NCBI GenBank assembly: GCA_903894475.1
Contig: CAITQH010000012.1
Span: 1 to 34,468, forward strand
Source of the DNA: an uncultured beta proteobacterium
Lineage (GTDB): Bacteria > Pseudomonadota > Gammaproteobacteria > Burkholderiales > Burkholderiaceae_C
Reading direction: 5' to 3'
Length of the DNA: 34,468 nt
The notes beneath the pieces were generated by a model that saw nothing but the letters and a program-made list of their open reading frames with translations, was not told the DNA's origin and made no database searches. Both the position numbers and the translations under genes were made by a program. Below, in pieces: positions 32,863 to 34,468 of this stretch; the stretch's first letter is position 1; the number at the start of each line of letters is the position of its first letter.

Positions 32863-33180
32863 TCAGCTCATGAGCACTCGCTTGATTCCCCAGGCGCCAG
32901 CACACCAAGCTAATGCAAATGCAGTCATTGACAGGTCGAATGCCGGACCGCGCTTGGCGGGGGCGTTTTGGTAGGCAATGGCATACCAAATTCTTGAAGT
33001 CAGCCAGAACGCTCCCAATGCGGCGGCTCCCCGGTCACTGATGACGGCCGCGTTAACCCAGAGAGCCGGCAACAAAAGCGCCGCGTTTTCCAAAGTGTTC
33101 TTCTGAATGCGATAGGCGCGCTCAAACATTTCATGCCCAGTCACAGCTAGCGCTTCTTGAGCGCGCAGGCTGAGCCGACG
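32863..33180 (-). pseudogene. MAPEG family protein, N-terminally truncated
   Basis: Stop at 32863. Upstream of it the frame reads VTGHEMFERAYRIQKNTLENAALLLPALWV, ISDRGAAALGAFWLTSRIWYAIAY and FDLSMTAFALAWCAGAWGIKRVL. That is the MAPEG (membrane-associated eicosanoid/glutathione metabolism) domain with its ER.x.Q.NTLE motif and three membrane helices. The usual first helix and start codon are missing. Above about 33180 the frame turns into antisense of an unrelated reductase remnant, and there is no ATG before the conserved motif except one 50 codons upstream in non-family sequence. A non-functional remnant is most likely; a shortened functional protein is possible. Confidence 0.6.
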
Positions 33181-33219
33181 GCACGATGAGAAATGATATT
33201 GGCTCTGTCTCGGCCATCC

Positions 33220-33336
33220 ATGTTCAGAGGAATTCTCATCACCAAAGGCGATGCTGGCTACAAGGCCGAGTTTCAGGACATTGATGACAGTGTGTTGCCT
33301 GATCGCGATGTCAAGGCCCGCGTGGAGTGGCAACTA
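33220..33336 (+). pseudogene. 5' remnant of an acryloyl-CoA reductase/YhdH-AcuI-like oxidoreductase gene
   Basis: From the ATG at 33220 about 39 codons read MFRGILITKGDAGYKAEFQD and then LPDRDVKARVEWQ. This is the N-terminus of MDR-family YhdH/AcuI proteins (MxALLIxKxDAGYxA...LPxGDVxVxVxYS). The next expected block (STLNYKDGL) is absent. The frame becomes antisense of the GNAT gene, whose stop is at 33344. Only about 12 percent of the protein is left, so it is a truncated remnant. Confidence 0.55.
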
Positions 33337-33343
33337 GATTGGG

Positions 33344-33844
33344 TTAGCTGCTTTTCGGGGTTACTGATACGGCTTGCAGGGACACCTGCTTCCTTCCTGC
33401 CGCAACCGACTGTGTTCCAACCTCGCGGAAACCGTGGCCCTCGTGAAAGCGTCGCGAGCCCTCGTTTGGCGGCTCAACATCAAATTCGCAGGTGAGATAT
33501 GCGGTGTTCTGGCAACGGGCAAAGTCAAAAATGTCCGAATAGAGCAGGTGCCCGGCGCCTCGTCCCTGATGCTCGCTTGAGACCACTACTCGGTCGATGT
33601 ACAGGAATCGCTGATAGCGCATCGCGAACCATCGGTAATTTGGACTGTCGTATGAACTGCCCTCGTTGAGGGCCAAGAGGAACGCCACAATGTTTCCACC
33701 GCTTTCGACCGCACGATGGTAAGAAGCTTGGCTGTGAAGGAACTCAAGTCGCTCGGGAGTGAGCGGACTCAAGAAGTGCACAGACTCTTCGTTCAACCGA
33801 AGAACCACCGGAAAGTCAAAGGGCGTTACATCACGGATATGCAT
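33344..33844 (-). CDS. GNAT family N-acetyltransferase
   Basis: 166 residues from the ATG at 33844 (MHIRDVTPFDF). Longer starts upstream are non-ATG and add non-family residues. The GNAT core is visible: the N-terminal strand-helix IRDVTPFDFPVVLRLNEESV, YIDRVVVSSEHQGRGAGHLLY (within about 82-102) containing the acetyl-CoA pyrophosphate-binding Q/RxxGxG/A loop, and the C-terminal FHEGHGFREVG. The substrate is unknown. It is intact at its 3' end, where it abuts the reductase remnant. The ribosome-binding site is weak (GAAGTCAG). Gene order and strand match the thioesterase upstream. Confidence 0.88.
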   Translation of the reverse strand: MHIRDVTPFDFPVVLRLNEESVHFLSPLTPERLEFLHSQASYHRAVESGGNIVAFLLALNEGSSYDSPNYRWFAMRYQRFLYIDRVVVSSEHQGRGAGHLLYSDIFDFARCQNTAYLTCEFDVEPPNEGSRRFHEGHGFREVGTQSVAAGRKQVSLQAVSVTPKSS

Positions 33845-33937
33845 GTCTGACTTCAGATTGCCGCGCTCTTGCAACACCGTGCCGGAGACGAGAACTTTTT
33901 GATGCCACTCATCATCGATGGAAGGTAATACGTGCTG

Positions 33938-34321
33938 TCAGGTCTTATCCTTGCGCGGAGTGAATATGGAATAGTTGCCATTGGCCTGTGCAACAAGCGT
34001 CTCGCCAGAGAACACTCGTGATTCCAGATTCGCGACGGTCTTGCCTCTGTTGACAAGCTCGGTGATGCAAGTCATCTTGCCAGTCGCAACCGACTTGAAA
34101 TAGTTGATTTTGATTTCAATGGTGGCACAAATTTCTCCCGCGCCCAAGGTCGGGTAGAGGGCGATGCCCATGCCGGTGTCGGCGAGCGCATAGATGACTG
34201 CGCCGTGCGCCACCTTGTGTGGATTCAAGTGATGTGCCGCTACCACCACGCTGCACTGGCTGAAGCCACGGCGCTGTTCTTCAACTGTGAGGCCGATGAG
34301 TTCGGCAAACGGGTGGTTCAT
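33938..34321 (-). CDS. PaaI-type hotdog-fold thioesterase
   Basis: 127 residues from the ATG at 34321 (MNHPFAELIG). An upstream ATG at 34402 adds an unlikely polar extension. The hotdog signature HGAVIYALADTGMGIAL (39-55) has Asp48 in the catalytic position of the PaaI/YdiI family. It is followed by TIEIKINYFKSVATGKM and the strand of the central sheet (TVANLESRVFSGETLVAQANGNYSIF, split within 94-119). It should hydrolyse acyl-CoA thioesters; the acyl group is not known. It lies 93 bases upstream of the GNAT gene on the same strand. AAGAAGA is a modest ribosome-binding site. Confidence 0.9.
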   Translation of the reverse strand: MNHPFAELIGLTVEEQRRGFSQCSVVVAAHHLNPHKVAHGAVIYALADTGMGIALYPTLGAGEICATIEIKINYFKSVATGKMTCITELVNRGKTVANLESRVFSGETLVAQANGNYSIFTPRKDKT

Positions 34322-34421
34322 CGGAATGGTCTTCTTTGCAGGTGTGAGTCTTGTGTGACCGGCTTCTGAAACAGATTCTCGTTGCCTACTCGGCGATAGC
34401 ATCTTTCACTAGGAGAATAGG

Positions 34422-34468
34422 TTGTACGTCATTGTCGGCAACCTGTGGCGCGTCTTTGACCGTGTCAA
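34422..34468 (+). CDS. possible start of a gene running off the right edge (TTG start)
   Basis: AGGAG at 34411-34415 is followed after 6 bases by TTG at 34422. The frame (MYVIVGNLWRVFDRV) is open to the edge. The ribosome-binding site is good, but only 15 codons are visible and no family can be recognised. It would be divergent from the thioesterase. Confidence 0.3.
   Translation, partial: MYVIVGNLWRVFDRV

Overview
The window looks like a betaproteobacterial chromosome, most likely order Burkholderiales and near Comamonadaceae (Rhodoferax/Polaromonas-like). This is inferred from the high G+C, the style of the proteins and the gene assortment. No rRNA, tRNA or other phylogenetic marker is present, so the genus is not fixed. 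No intact phage, transposase, integrase or CRISPR array was seen.

Layout. (1) 1-3435: the 3' end of a peroxiredoxin gene, then a two-gene operon on the minus strand for an exported molybdenum hydroxylase (isoquinoline 1-oxidoreductase type), divergent from an Lrp/AsnC regulator with a palindrome in the shared promoter region. (2) 3449-6767: a PAS-PAS-HD-GYP cyclic-di-GMP phosphodiesterase-type protein downstream of an exported alkaline-phosphatase-superfamily enzyme. (3) 6768-8874: a compound REP-like palindromic repeat, then a nitrilase overlapping an M23 peptidase that starts with TTG. (4) 8888-15353: a tightly packed minus-strand run of S9 oligopeptidase, aldo/keto reductase, dienelactone hydrolase, four-helix membrane protein and UvrD-type helicase. 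(5) 15411-19152: an unknown protein, a ketopantoate reductase-like protein with a rhodanese, a CBS-domain protein and an HSL-family esterase.

(6) 19410-22810: a 61-codon membrane-protein ORF with a strong ribosome-binding site, and a chromate-resistance operon (chrB, chrA, a small rhodanese-like ORF, a second stand-alone Chrome_Resist protein). The operon is preceded by a near-palindromic operator candidate. (7) 23045-26469: a small membrane protein, a saccharopine-dehydrogenase-like reductase, a PEBP/YbhB protein, a decayed class III aminotransferase and a GYD protein.

(8) 26695-32629: the most coherent system. A TetR regulator is divergent from a six-gene operon: FAD oxidoreductase, DUF1365, cyclopropane-fatty-acid-synthase-like methyltransferase, DUF3833 lipoprotein, SDR and an NTF2-like protein. 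It is probably a membrane-lipid (unsaturated acyl chain) modification pathway whose product is not known from the sequence. (9) 32637-33340: a patch of gene debris made of three truncated genes. (10) 33344-34468: a GNAT acetyltransferase, a hotdog thioesterase and perhaps the start of another gene.

The best candidates for follow-up are the lipid-modification operon with its TetR operator, the doubled Chrome_Resist architecture, the aminotransferase deletion junction and the debris patch.
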